Shown here: positions 56,943-64,000 of the stretch, piece by piece
Numbering within the stretch: position 1 is the stretch's first letter
Layout: each line of letters starts with the position of its first letter
Notes under the pieces: model-generated
The model's database searches: none
What the model saw: the letters and a program-made list of their open reading frames with translations, nothing else
What the model was told of the DNA's origin: nothing
Made by a program: the position numbers and the translations under genes
Assembly: GCA_035308525.1 (NCBI GenBank)
Contig: DATGGM010000144.1
Location: 51,638-115,637, forward strand
DNA length: 64,000 nucleotides
Reading direction: 5' to 3'
From: Bog-159 sp035308525
GTDB taxonomy: Bacteria; Acidobacteriota; Terriglobia; Bryobacterales; Bryobacteraceae

Positions 56943-59900
56943 CCAGTGCCGCATTGTTCGCCGCCCGATACACCACTCGGTAGTACACAATCCTCTGCGA
57001 AATGGCGGGTATCGTGATCGTGCACCCGGCGCTGCACGAAAGCCCTGTGGGATTCTCGGAAGCGAAAGCGAAAGGCGCATTGCCCACGGGTATCGTGCTC
57101 CCCGTCGCCAGGCATGCATCGTTTCGCGAAGTGCAGTTCAGCGATCCCGGCGCTCCGTACTCCTGGTAGCCGAACTGCGCCACTGCGTTGTTTACAGCCA
57201 GGCCCGCCGGCGGCTTCACCACGATCTGCATCGGCACGAACGTCCCGCGCGCCACCGAATCCACCGCCGGCCACGGCAGCATCTTCGCCATCCACATCTG
57301 CTGCGATTGATACTCGGGGAACTCCATGCGGAACAGCAGCCAGGAATTGTCCGGCAGCAGGCGATTGTTCTCGAATCCCGTAACCATCCGCGGCCGCGAC
57401 GAAGCCGTCACCAGCGTGCGTGTGTATGCGCCATACAAATCGGTCCGGTCCAGCGAGAACTGCCGGATCGCATCCACCGCCGTACCCTGGTTGCCCGCGC
57501 AAATATCGTTCCCCACCCCCAGCGGCGTGCCGCCATGAATGGATGTGCCGGAGCAATACTTCCATACCACCCCGGGACAGTTCGCGTAAACCTGACCCAC
57601 TGTGCTGCCGGCGTAGCATTCGTTCGCATTCCGCGCGTAGCAGGCCGTATAGGATCCCGCGGTTCCCGTGCTGATGCTGGAACCCGGCCCGCTGATATCG
57701 ATCAGCGGGTGCGGGCCGCAGCTATTCCCTTGAGCCATCAGCTTTCTGTTGATGGTGATCACCGGCGCTGTCCCGAACGGATCGTCGGCGTCCGCCACCG
57801 AACCGGGCGTCGCCACGTAAAGCTGCCCCGCCACGTTGCTGAACGGCGGAGAGTACCCGTTGCCCTGCACCGGTATGTTGTCAAACGCTCGAATGGCCTC
57901 CGTCGCTGGAGCATTCGCGCCGGCGGCGTTCGGATGCGTGCCCGCCTCGTTGGACCAAGGATGCCCCCACGCCCCCGCGAACGGCGGACTGTAACTCACA
58001 TAGTTGACGCCCGCCGCCTGGAACGGAGTGATGTTGGCAAACGGAGACTCCAGAATAGCCGGCACGCTGCCCACGATCGTCTGGTAGTCGGTAGGCCAGC
58101 TATCGAACTGCGTCACATTCCAGAGCGCCACATTGCAGGCCACCGCCTCGCCCCCGTCGCGCCACTCGCCGTGCTCGATCAGTTCGTTCGCGTCCTGCTG
58201 CAGGCAATCCCCATGCGGGTCGGGCGATCCGCTACATCCCGCGGCGGGGTTCCAGTAAATGCTCATGGCGCTCGTGGCGGTATAACTCCCCGGCGGGATA
58301 ATCCATTGATTGCTCTCCCACCAGAGCGAACAAGGCGTGGTCGGCGAACACGTAACCGCCTTTTCCGCGCCATAGCCGTTCCGCTGAAACACCCAGGCGC
58401 CCGCGGCGTTCTTCTGCACCAGCGTCAGAAGCTCGTTGGACTGGTTCGACCAATTGCAATTTCCCGCGCTGCTCAATGCCGCGCAGGCTGTATCCCCGAT
58501 CTGCGTGGTGCGCATCTCCCCCGGCGCCCCCGTAAATTGAAACTGCGGAGCCGCGATGTAGGGCTCGTACCCCGTGCAGCCCGACGTGCACGGCGCGCCG
58601 CTGGTGTGATTCACAATCTGCAACTGGATGCACTGGCTGTTGTTCCCCGTCACCCCCAAGGAAGCGCACGTCGTCGCGCTCGTCGAGGGTATCGAAGTCT
58701 GCGTTGTGTTGATCGGCGCCACCGCGTGCGTGTTGATGTTGATCCACCCCGTGTCGCCGGTCTCCACCACCGCGTGCAGCCCCCTGCCGGTCAGCGCCGT
58801 CTGGCCCGCCGCCACCGGACCGTTGGGCGTATTGAATGTATTGATTGCGCCGATGATGCGTGGCCCGCCCGGCTGGCCCGCCATTGCCGGATTCCCATAA
58901 TTCGCCCCGCTCCCCGGCGAGAACGCGAAGATCCATGCCGGACTGTCCTCGTTATTGGCGTAGCAGGTGAAGAAGAACACGCCCGCGGATTCCCCGTAAG
59001 GGATGCAATTCCACCCGTTGATGCCCGTGCTGAACTTCACCGCGTTGTTGCCCGGCGTCCACGTCGTATCGAAGCCGGCCATCTGGCATACCACGGTCTC
59101 GCAGTTCGCCCCCACCATCTGCGGCGTAAGATTCGTGAAGGTCAGGCCGTTGGTATACGTAACTGAATAGCCGGTCTTGCTGGCGACGCCCGCATTCCCG
59201 ATCTGGTTGCCGTTCGGGTAAGGCGCCGGCTGCGTGATCGCCGGTGGATTGAACACGCCCTGAATAACCAGCGGACCGGCGCTCGAAGGCCCCGTTGAGG
59301 TGAAATAAAACGTCAGCGCGCTCTGGCTCTCGTCGATATTCGCCGTCTCTCCCACGGGCAGCATCCCGATGTTGTTCCATGTGTTGGTAATGCCCGGGTT
59401 CAGCGCCTCCATGTACCCGTAATACACGGCCGATCCGGTGGCCGGATTGATCCAATACAACCCGCCGAACAAACAAAAAAAGCCGCCCTGCACGGGCGTA
59501 TTCAGGCAGGCTGTGCCCCCGCCGTTATCCGGATATGAATCCTGAAAACTCTCCAGCACTGCCATGCTGGCGCCCGTCAGCGTCACCGTGCTGCTGTCCG
59601 GCGCGCCATCCCGCCATACCATCACGGTGAAGTTCAACGCGCACCACCAGTTGGCCCCTGCGGGCGGCGCCGGGCTAACAGTAATATGCGTGCCGTCGAT
59701 GAATCCCGTGATCGTATACTCCGCGGAGTTGCTTCCCGGCACGGAGCACGCATCCGCCGCCGACGAAGTCGACAGCCGAATATGGCCGTTGCCGCCGTTC
59801 ACCCAATACAAGCTCCAGTAATTGCTCCCCGACTGCCACGTGACCGTGCTGCCGCTAACCGTATCGGCGCCCGAGGTGAACGAGCTCTCCTGCGCGTTCA

Positions 59901-60948
59901 ACCGCGGCTGCGTATCCAGCACCCAGGGCAGCACGCCGAACTGTGTTCCATCCACCTGCCCTACAGTCTGTGAGCTGCTGGTCTGCCCCAGCGTCATCTG
60001 CTGCGTCGAGCTGGCGCACGATGCGCCGCCGTTCAGCGACAGGCACACATCCAGCACGCGGTTCGCTGTGTTGGCGGAGTTAACAAATCCGGTCAGCGTG
60101 ACGGATAACTGATCGAGCGCCCAAAACTGGTTGTAAGAGCTCCCCGCATAGCCGGCATTCCACGGCCACGGATTGCCCGACGCCGTATTCATCGGCGGCC
60201 GCAGCACCAGTGGACCCTGGCTGTTCCCCACCGTGGTGCTGCCCGATCCTCCCTTTATGATGCTGCCGCACGGGTTCGTCCACGGGCCGGCGCTATCGCA
60301 CGGATTCGTCTGCCCCTGGTTGTAAGCCGATCCGAAGATGGGCAGCGGTCCATAAGTGCTGGTCCAAAGCCTGTAATTATTGCTGCGCAAGCCAAGCTGC
60401 TGCAGCAGCACGCCCGTCAGTGGGTCGATGAACGACGTCGTCGTGGAAGCGCCCGTGGATTCCGGCCACGGCATATCTCCCGGATGCGCCGCGTCCGCCA
60501 GCCACGGATCCCCGTACGTGCCGCCCAGCGGGATGTTCGTCGTCGCAAATGTGAATGCCTGTGTATCGCCCGTGGAGGGACACGTCAGCAGCCCGTAATA
60601 GAAGCTGTACGCCTGGAGCGCCCGCGAAAAATGCCGCACGCCGGCATATGCGCCCCCTGTCGCGTACTGTGCCGTGCGCTGCCCCAGCACCAGGATGCGC
60701 GAGCGCCCCGTGGCCAGCGTGCTCCCCCTGCTCAAGTCCGAATTGGATCCGGCAAACGTGCCCGGGTCGACGTCCAAAGCCGGCGGCGTGAGGCTGGAAT
60801 TCTGGCTCGCTTGGATCGTGCAGGCGTTGGCGTCCGGCGCCGTATAGGCCACCAGCGCTTGCGTCGCGGTGGTGCCCAGCACGCGGAAATTGGTGATCGC
60901 CCCCAGGATAGGTCCGGCCGCCAACCCAAAAATCAGCAGCGTCTTCAT
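56908..60948 (-). CDS. Giant secreted protein, paralogue B
   Basis: Protein of about 1346 residues from ATG 60948 (KTLLIFGLAAGPILGA, signal peptide); the ATG overlaps the upstream stop as ATGA. It is homologous over its whole length to the protein encoded at 44031: FRVLGTTATQALVAYTAPD, TTNIPLGGTYGDPW, SFIDPLTGVLLQQLGLRS, GPLVLRPPMNT, CSGTSIHGGTPLGVGNDIC, FENNRLLPDNSWLLFRMEF and AISQRIVYYRVVYR all recur in order, with many conserved Cys. A Gly-Ala-rich final strand ends the protein, with no sorting signal. Long open frames on the opposite strand are coding-bias shadows. Last gene of a three-gene secreted operon. Function unknown. Confidence 0.8.
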   Translation of the reverse strand: MKTLLIFGLAAGPILGAITNFRVLGTTATQALVAYTAPDANACTIQASQNSSLTPPALDVDPGTFAGSNSDLSRGSTLATGRSRILVLGQRTAQYATGGAYAGVRHFSRALQAYSFYYGLLTCPSTGDTQAFTFATTNIPLGGTYGDPWLADAAHPGDMPWPESTGASTTTSFIDPLTGVLLQQLGLRSNNYRLWTSTYGPLPIFGSAYNQGQTNPCDSAGPWTNPCGSIIKGGSGSTTVGNSQGPLVLRPPMNTASGNPWPWNAGYAGSSYNQFWALDQLSVTLTGFVNSANTANRVLDVCLSLNGGASCASSTQQMTLGQTSSSQTVGQVDGTQFGVLPWVLDTQPRLNAQESSFTSGADTVSGSTVTWQSGSNYWSLYWVNGGNGHIRLSTSSAADACSVPGSNSAEYTITGFIDGTHITVSPAPPAGANWWCALNFTVMVWRDGAPDSSTVTLTGASMAVLESFQDSYPDNGGGTACLNTPVQGGFFCLFGGLYWINPATGSAVYYGYMEALNPGITNTWNNIGMLPVGETANIDESQSALTFYFTSTGPSSAGPLVIQGVFNPPAITQPAPYPNGNQIGNAGVASKTGYSVTYTNGLTFTNLTPQMVGANCETVVCQMAGFDTTWTPGNNAVKFSTGINGWNCIPYGESAGVFFFTCYANNEDSPAWIFAFSPGSGANYGNPAMAGQPGGPRIIGAINTFNTPNGPVAAGQTALTGRGLHAVVETGDTGWININTHAVAPINTTQTSIPSTSATTCASLGVTGNNSQCIQLQIVNHTSGAPCTSGCTGYEPYIAAPQFQFTGAPGEMRTTQIGDTACAALSSAGNCNWSNQSNELLTLVQKNAAGAWVFQRNGYGAEKAVTCSPTTPCSLWWESNQWIIPPGSYTATSAMSIYWNPAAGCSGSPDPHGDCLQQDANELIEHGEWRDGGEAVACNVALWNVTQFDSWPTDYQTIVGSVPAILESPFANITPFQAAGVNYVSYSPPFAGAWGHPWSNEAGTHPNAAGANAPATEAIRAFDNIPVQGNGYSPPFSNVAGQLYVATPGSVADADDPFGTAPVITINRKLMAQGNSCGPHPLIDISGPGSSISTGTAGSYTACYARNANECYAGSTVGQVYANCPGVVWKYCSGTSIHGGTPLGVGNDICAGNQGTAVDAIRQFSLDRTDLYGAYTRTLVTASSRPRMVTGFENNRLLPDNSWLLFRMEFPEYQSQQMWMAKMLPWPAVDSVARGTFVPMQIVVKPPAGLAVNNAVAQFGYQEYGAPGSLNCTSRNDACLATGSTIPVGNAPFAFASENPTGLSCSAGCTITIPAISQRIVYYRVVYRAANNAALATSAPVAVAVP

Positions 60949-63449
60949 CGCGTCAGCCCCTGTATCCTCATCGCCCACCAGTCGATCCACATGCTATTGG
61001 ACCCGCTGCTGGCCGTCGACTGCGCAATGAACTCCGGGCTCACGTTCACCGTCGGCGCCGCCGTGATGCTCCCTGAGTTGGCCCCGTTGATCTGAAACTG
61101 AATGGTGCCCTGCGTCGCGGAATAGATCCGCATGTGGTACCACGTGCTGGCCGCCACCGCCAGCCCGCTGTCGGCGCAAGTCTTCGTTCCGGCCACGATC
61201 ACCTCGTAGACCCAGTGCGTGGTGCTCTCGTTCGACGGGCATCCGCCTCCCGCCGGATCGTACCGCACCGCGATCTCGTTTCCGTTCGCGGCGTGATACC
61301 CGGCGTTGTTGTCGCTGAAGCCCACCAGGTACCGGACATTCGCGACCCCGTTCACATCCGTCTGGATGATCGCCTGCGCCTCCCAATACGACCATGCGCC
61401 GCCCGATCCCAGGCCCAGCTGATATTCCGCTCCCTCGGCCACATCCGATAGCGACAGCGCGCAGCCCGCCCCGGAAGTAGCGCCGCCCCCGATATAGAAA
61501 ATGCCGGGATGGTTGGCCGTGCCCGGCAGATCGCTGTCATTGCAGCTTCCGCCCATGGCGCCCACGCCCCAGCCAAGTTGGCCGATATAGTTTCCCGTGC
61601 TCTTGCTCGGCAGAAAGTCATCCACCGCGTTCATCACCGATGCATCGAGCGGTGTGTAGCTCCCCCCGGCGGACGCGCCCCCGCACGACCACGCCCCGCC
61701 AACATACATGGCCATGGCCCCCGATCCGCCGGCCGCGCACGCCGCCGTCTGCGTGCAGTTGGAGCAATACACAATGCTTCCGTTGGCCCCCGTGCCCAGG
61801 CTCGCGAACGTCGAGTTGCCCACCTGCGCCGAGCTGCTCAACTGCAGGTTGCCGGCCGACAGCGTGCCCGTCTGCGTCGGATCGTTGATCACCGCCATCA
61901 CCCCGTTGCTCTGCGGAAACTGCGGCGACCAACCGCCGACGTGCACCGTCGCCGACGGCCACGAAACGTAACGGTTCGGCGAGCCGCCGCCGAAATCCAC
62001 GAACACCAGATCGGCCTGGTTGGGTGTGCCGTTGAACATCGCGCCCGGCGCCGCGTTCGCCGAGTCGGCAAAGATTACGCTGGGCCCCACCTCGTTCGTG
62101 AAGTCGATCTGATAGCCCGTGTTGTTGAACATCTGCAGCGTAAAGTTCCCCGACCCGCCGTTGAGCCGTAAGCCCGCCGTAGTCGTGTTCACCACGTTGC
62201 CGGAAATGATCTGGCTGGGAGCCCGCACCTCCAGCCCCGTCGGCCCCGAGAACTCCGCCGACGACAGATTGTGGCTGCCCGCTCCGCTGTCGATCAGCAT
62301 TCCCCAGCCGCTCACCGACGTCGCGTCGATCTGGCTTCCATCGAGCGAGCTGTTGCTGTAAATCCCGCCCAGCGTATTGAGAAATGTATTCACGTTCGAC
62401 AGGTGGCCATTGCCGTTGTAAGTGGCCGACACCTGTATCTGCATCCCCCAGCCGCCGTTTTGATAAAGAATTACCTCCACGAAGTCCGAATCGTGAGGAC
62501 CGCGAAACGTCCAGCCGTTCCCCTGGTTGAAAGCCGACCGGATGCCTGTAAACATCCCCTCCAGATCGTCGTTGGGAGTCGCGAAGCTCGAATCCAGGCC
62601 CCATTCCGTGTAAATCCCATCCGAGTACGCGTTCCGCACCGATACATCCGTGATCTCCAACCCGTGCCCATACAGCCGGATGCCGTAGCTCGCCGCCGTC
62701 TGATTGCTCTTGTTCCCGTCGATTGTGCAGCCGCGTACTTCCGCTCGAAAAAGTCCGTACCGGCTGTTCTTTCCCGTCAGCCCCGCGAAGTTCGTCTGTG
62801 AAATCACGTCCGAATTTGCGCCGTTCTTCAGCATCAGCGTGCTCTGCCCCGGACCCGCGCATTCGATCTTGCCCGTTCCCGTCTGGTCCGTGAGCGAGTC
62901 CGAGAACCGGATACCCCCTACCGTGTGGATCCCCACTCCGAAATAGATCTTCTGCCCCTTGGCCAGCGTGATCGCGCTGTTCACCACGTACGTCCCGTCA
63001 TCCGCCCGCACCTCGCCCGCGCCCGATCCGAGCGCCGCCGCAAAGGCCGCGGAATCGTCCGTCGCGCCGTCGCCCTTGGCCCCGAAGTCCTTCACGTGAA
63101 CCACATCCTGCAGCTTCGACGTCACGCTGCGCACTACCGCGCCCGTGCCCAGTTGTTGGAAAGTGCTCGCGCCCGATATCGCCTGCTGCGTCCAGGTATT
63201 CGTCGCCGTGCACAGATATTTGTTCTGCCCGGGAGTGGCGTCCGTGGCGAAGTATTCCGCGCCCTGTGTGCAGGTGGCCGGTAACTGCCCGATCGTCCCC
63301 CGCTTGGCGGGCAGCGTCGAAACCGCGCCCGAGGCGTCCCATGGCCCGATCTGCGTCCGGCCGCCGTTCACCACCGTCTGCGCGTTCACCAGCGCATGCG
63401 CCCCCAGCAGTACAGCCGGAATCAAAAAGGCGCGCGTCGATCGCATCAT
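60945..63449 (-). CDS. Secreted parallel-beta-helix protein (pectate-lyase-3/tailspike-like)
   Basis: Protein of about 834 residues from ATG 63449 (MRSTRAFLIPAVLLGAHALV signal peptide); the frame extends upstream but overlaps the previous gene. After a ~120-residue N-terminal part comes VKDFGAKGDGATDDSAA, the classic start of the Pectate_lyase_3 / GH28-like right-handed beta-helix. Helix rungs follow (IECAGPGQSTLMLKNGANSD, VRGCTIDGNKSNQTAASYGI, NVNTFLNTLGGIYSNSSLDG). The C-terminal ~220 residues resemble a phage tail-fibre/LamG-like beta-sandwich (YVGGAWSCGGASAGG, YHMRIYSATQGTIQFQING). It probably binds or cleaves a polysaccharide outside the cell, perhaps the cluster's own product (inference). 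No catalytic residues assigned. Confidence 0.78.
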   Translation of the reverse strand: MMRSTRAFLIPAVLLGAHALVNAQTVVNGGRTQIGPWDASGAVSTLPAKRGTIGQLPATCTQGAEYFATDATPGQNKYLCTATNTWTQQAISGASTFQQLGTGAVVRSVTSKLQDVVHVKDFGAKGDGATDDSAAFAAALGSGAGEVRADDGTYVVNSAITLAKGQKIYFGVGIHTVGGIRFSDSLTDQTGTGKIECAGPGQSTLMLKNGANSDVISQTNFAGLTGKNSRYGLFRAEVRGCTIDGNKSNQTAASYGIRLYGHGLEITDVSVRNAYSDGIYTEWGLDSSFATPNDDLEGMFTGIRSAFNQGNGWTFRGPHDSDFVEVILYQNGGWGMQIQVSATYNGNGHLSNVNTFLNTLGGIYSNSSLDGSQIDATSVSGWGMLIDSGAGSHNLSSAEFSGPTGLEVRAPSQIISGNVVNTTTAGLRLNGGSGNFTLQMFNNTGYQIDFTNEVGPSVIFADSANAAPGAMFNGTPNQADLVFVDFGGGSPNRYVSWPSATVHVGGWSPQFPQSNGVMAVINDPTQTGTLSAGNLQLSSSAQVGNSTFASLGTGANGSIVYCSNCTQTAACAAGGSGAMAMYVGGAWSCGGASAGGSYTPLDASVMNAVDDFLPSKSTGNYIGQLGWGVGAMGGSCNDSDLPGTANHPGIFYIGGGATSGAGCALSLSDVAEGAEYQLGLGSGGAWSYWEAQAIIQTDVNGVANVRYLVGFSDNNAGYHAANGNEIAVRYDPAGGGCPSNESTTHWVYEVIVAGTKTCADSGLAVAASTWYHMRIYSATQGTIQFQINGANSGSITAAPTVNVSPEFIAQSTASSGSNSMWIDWWAMRIQGLTR

Positions 63450-63451
63450 AT

Positions 63452-64000
63452 TCAGTAATTCCTCACAATGGTTGCCCGATAAGTGGTGTTGGGCGGAGTC
63501 ACGCCCAGTCCCGACATGTTGCATAACCGTACGGTCACCGTGTTCGCGCTGCTCACCTGCATAATGCCGAACACCCCCGCCGGCAGCACCGGCCATCCGG
63601 GCGCCACCGCGTCCCCTGGATTCGCCCCGCTCACCGTGATGCTCTGGTCTGTGCCGCAGGCGCCGTTCGCGATCGTCGGAAAGCTCAGCGTGGAGCTGCT
63701 CATCAGGTACGTCGGAATCACGCCGTTATCCACCGCCACCGTGCTCTGCCCCGGAGCCTCCGTAATCACCACCCCGGGCCCGCTCCCAAGCGTCTTCGCG
63801 CTCAAAAAAGCTCTCTCGTCGTGGCCCCCGGTGGGGTCCCATGTGCCGTTAGTGGCCGTCCAGCTATAGATCGGCAGAACGTTGGGTTGAAATGAAGTGA
63901 CCCCGCTCTGCTGCGTGCATCCGGCCGAGCAGGCCACCGACAGATTGTGCCCCACCGTCAAAACACCGGACCCGTTGACGTACACATACGCCGTCCCGCT
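63452..64000 (-). CDS. Secreted-type protein, 5' truncated by the window edge
   Basis: C-terminal ~182 residues of a gene whose start lies beyond the right edge; the frame is still open at 64000. It has beta-rich, Gly/Ser/Thr-rich strands with short Cys pairs (VACSAGCTQQSG) and an Ig-like final stretch (SITVSGANPGDAVAPGWPVL, SSANTVTVRLCNMSG). Its stop is two bases before the beta-helix gene start, so the two are surely co-transcribed. The VRLCNMSG...YRATIVRNY ending resembles C-terminal tails of phage-tail-like or beta-helix-associated proteins, but no family can be named. Confidence 0.6.
   Translation of the reverse strand, partial: SGTAYVYVNGSGVLTVGHNLSVACSAGCTQQSGVTSFQPNVLPIYSWTATNGTWDPTGGHDERAFLSAKTLGSGPGVVITEAPGQSTVAVDNGVIPTYLMSSSTLSFPTIANGACGTDQSITVSGANPGDAVAPGWPVLPAGVFGIMQVSSANTVTVRLCNMSGLGVTPPNTTYRATIVRNY

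Noticed and set aside
1..64000. tRNA, rRNA, IS elements or transposases
   Set aside because: No cloverleaf-like segments, rRNA blocks, DDE transposase or terminal-inverted-repeat pairs were noticed on reading; the Rep/iteron module is the only mobile-element-like feature.

Overview
The window reads as a chromosomal (or large-replicon) stretch of a GC-rich soil Acidobacterium, most like the Bryobacterales / 'Candidatus Solibacter' lineage. That assignment is inference from gene content: SBBP-repeat proteins with C-terminal 'PCR-VDTR ... GYF' domains, very large secreted proteins of unknown function, and an acidobacterial style of exopolysaccharide cluster. Almost all of it is one large surface-polysaccharide locus of about 60 kb; both ends run off the window.

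Layout. 1-5.2 kb: two lipid-carrier initiating transferases (an EpsB2/WcaJ-type polyprenyl-P glycosylphosphotransferase cut by the left edge, and a WecA/MraY-like GlcNAc-1-P transferase), an outer-membrane beta-barrel and a GT4 glycosyltransferase. 5.3-7.1 kb: an AsnB-type amidotransferase. 7.1-9.3 kb: an unexpected plasmid-like module, a RepA/RPA-type replication initiator preceded by 605 bp of non-coding DNA with phased 17-bp iterons. 9.4-13.1 kb: methyltransferases, a CDP-paratose 2-epimerase-like enzyme and a GT2. 13.2-25.6 kb: three consecutive very large secreted beta-propeller/SBBP proteins with different N-terminal halves and the same 1.7-kb C-terminal module. 25.8-28.9 kb: a polytopic membrane protein and an FkbM methyltransferase.

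28.9-48.0 kb is a nearly uninterrupted plus-strand run: a single and a double GT4, a coiled-coil methyltransferase, a DUF4915-like propeller, Gmd, a small coiled-coil protein, three more GT4s, a PIG-V-like membrane mannosyltransferase, an O-antigen ligase/polymerase and a giant secreted protein. 48.2-56.9 kb: an AlgD/Ugd-type dehydrogenase, an orphan protein, a Wzx-type flippase, GT2 and GT4, a second CDP-paratose-epimerase-like protein, a polysaccharide deacetylase and a second FkbM methyltransferase. 56.9-64.0 kb: a minus-strand secreted operon with a paralogue of the giant protein, a parallel-beta-helix (pectate-lyase-3/tailspike-like) protein and a truncated secreted protein.

How it fits together (inference). 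Initiating transferases load a sugar phosphate onto undecaprenyl phosphate. The nucleotide-sugar enzymes (Gmd, AlgD-like dehydrogenase, two epimerases) supply 6-deoxy sugars and uronic acids. About ten glycosyltransferases extend the unit and methyltransferases decorate or cap it. The flippase and the Wzy/WaaL-like protein translocate and polymerise or ligate it, and the deacetylase and beta-helix protein could trim it. The most unusual items are the helically phased iteron array with its Rep gene, the shared C-terminal modules of the three secreted proteins, the pair of giant paralogues, and a methyltransferase with an internally duplicated coiled coil and an apparent CTG/ATT start.
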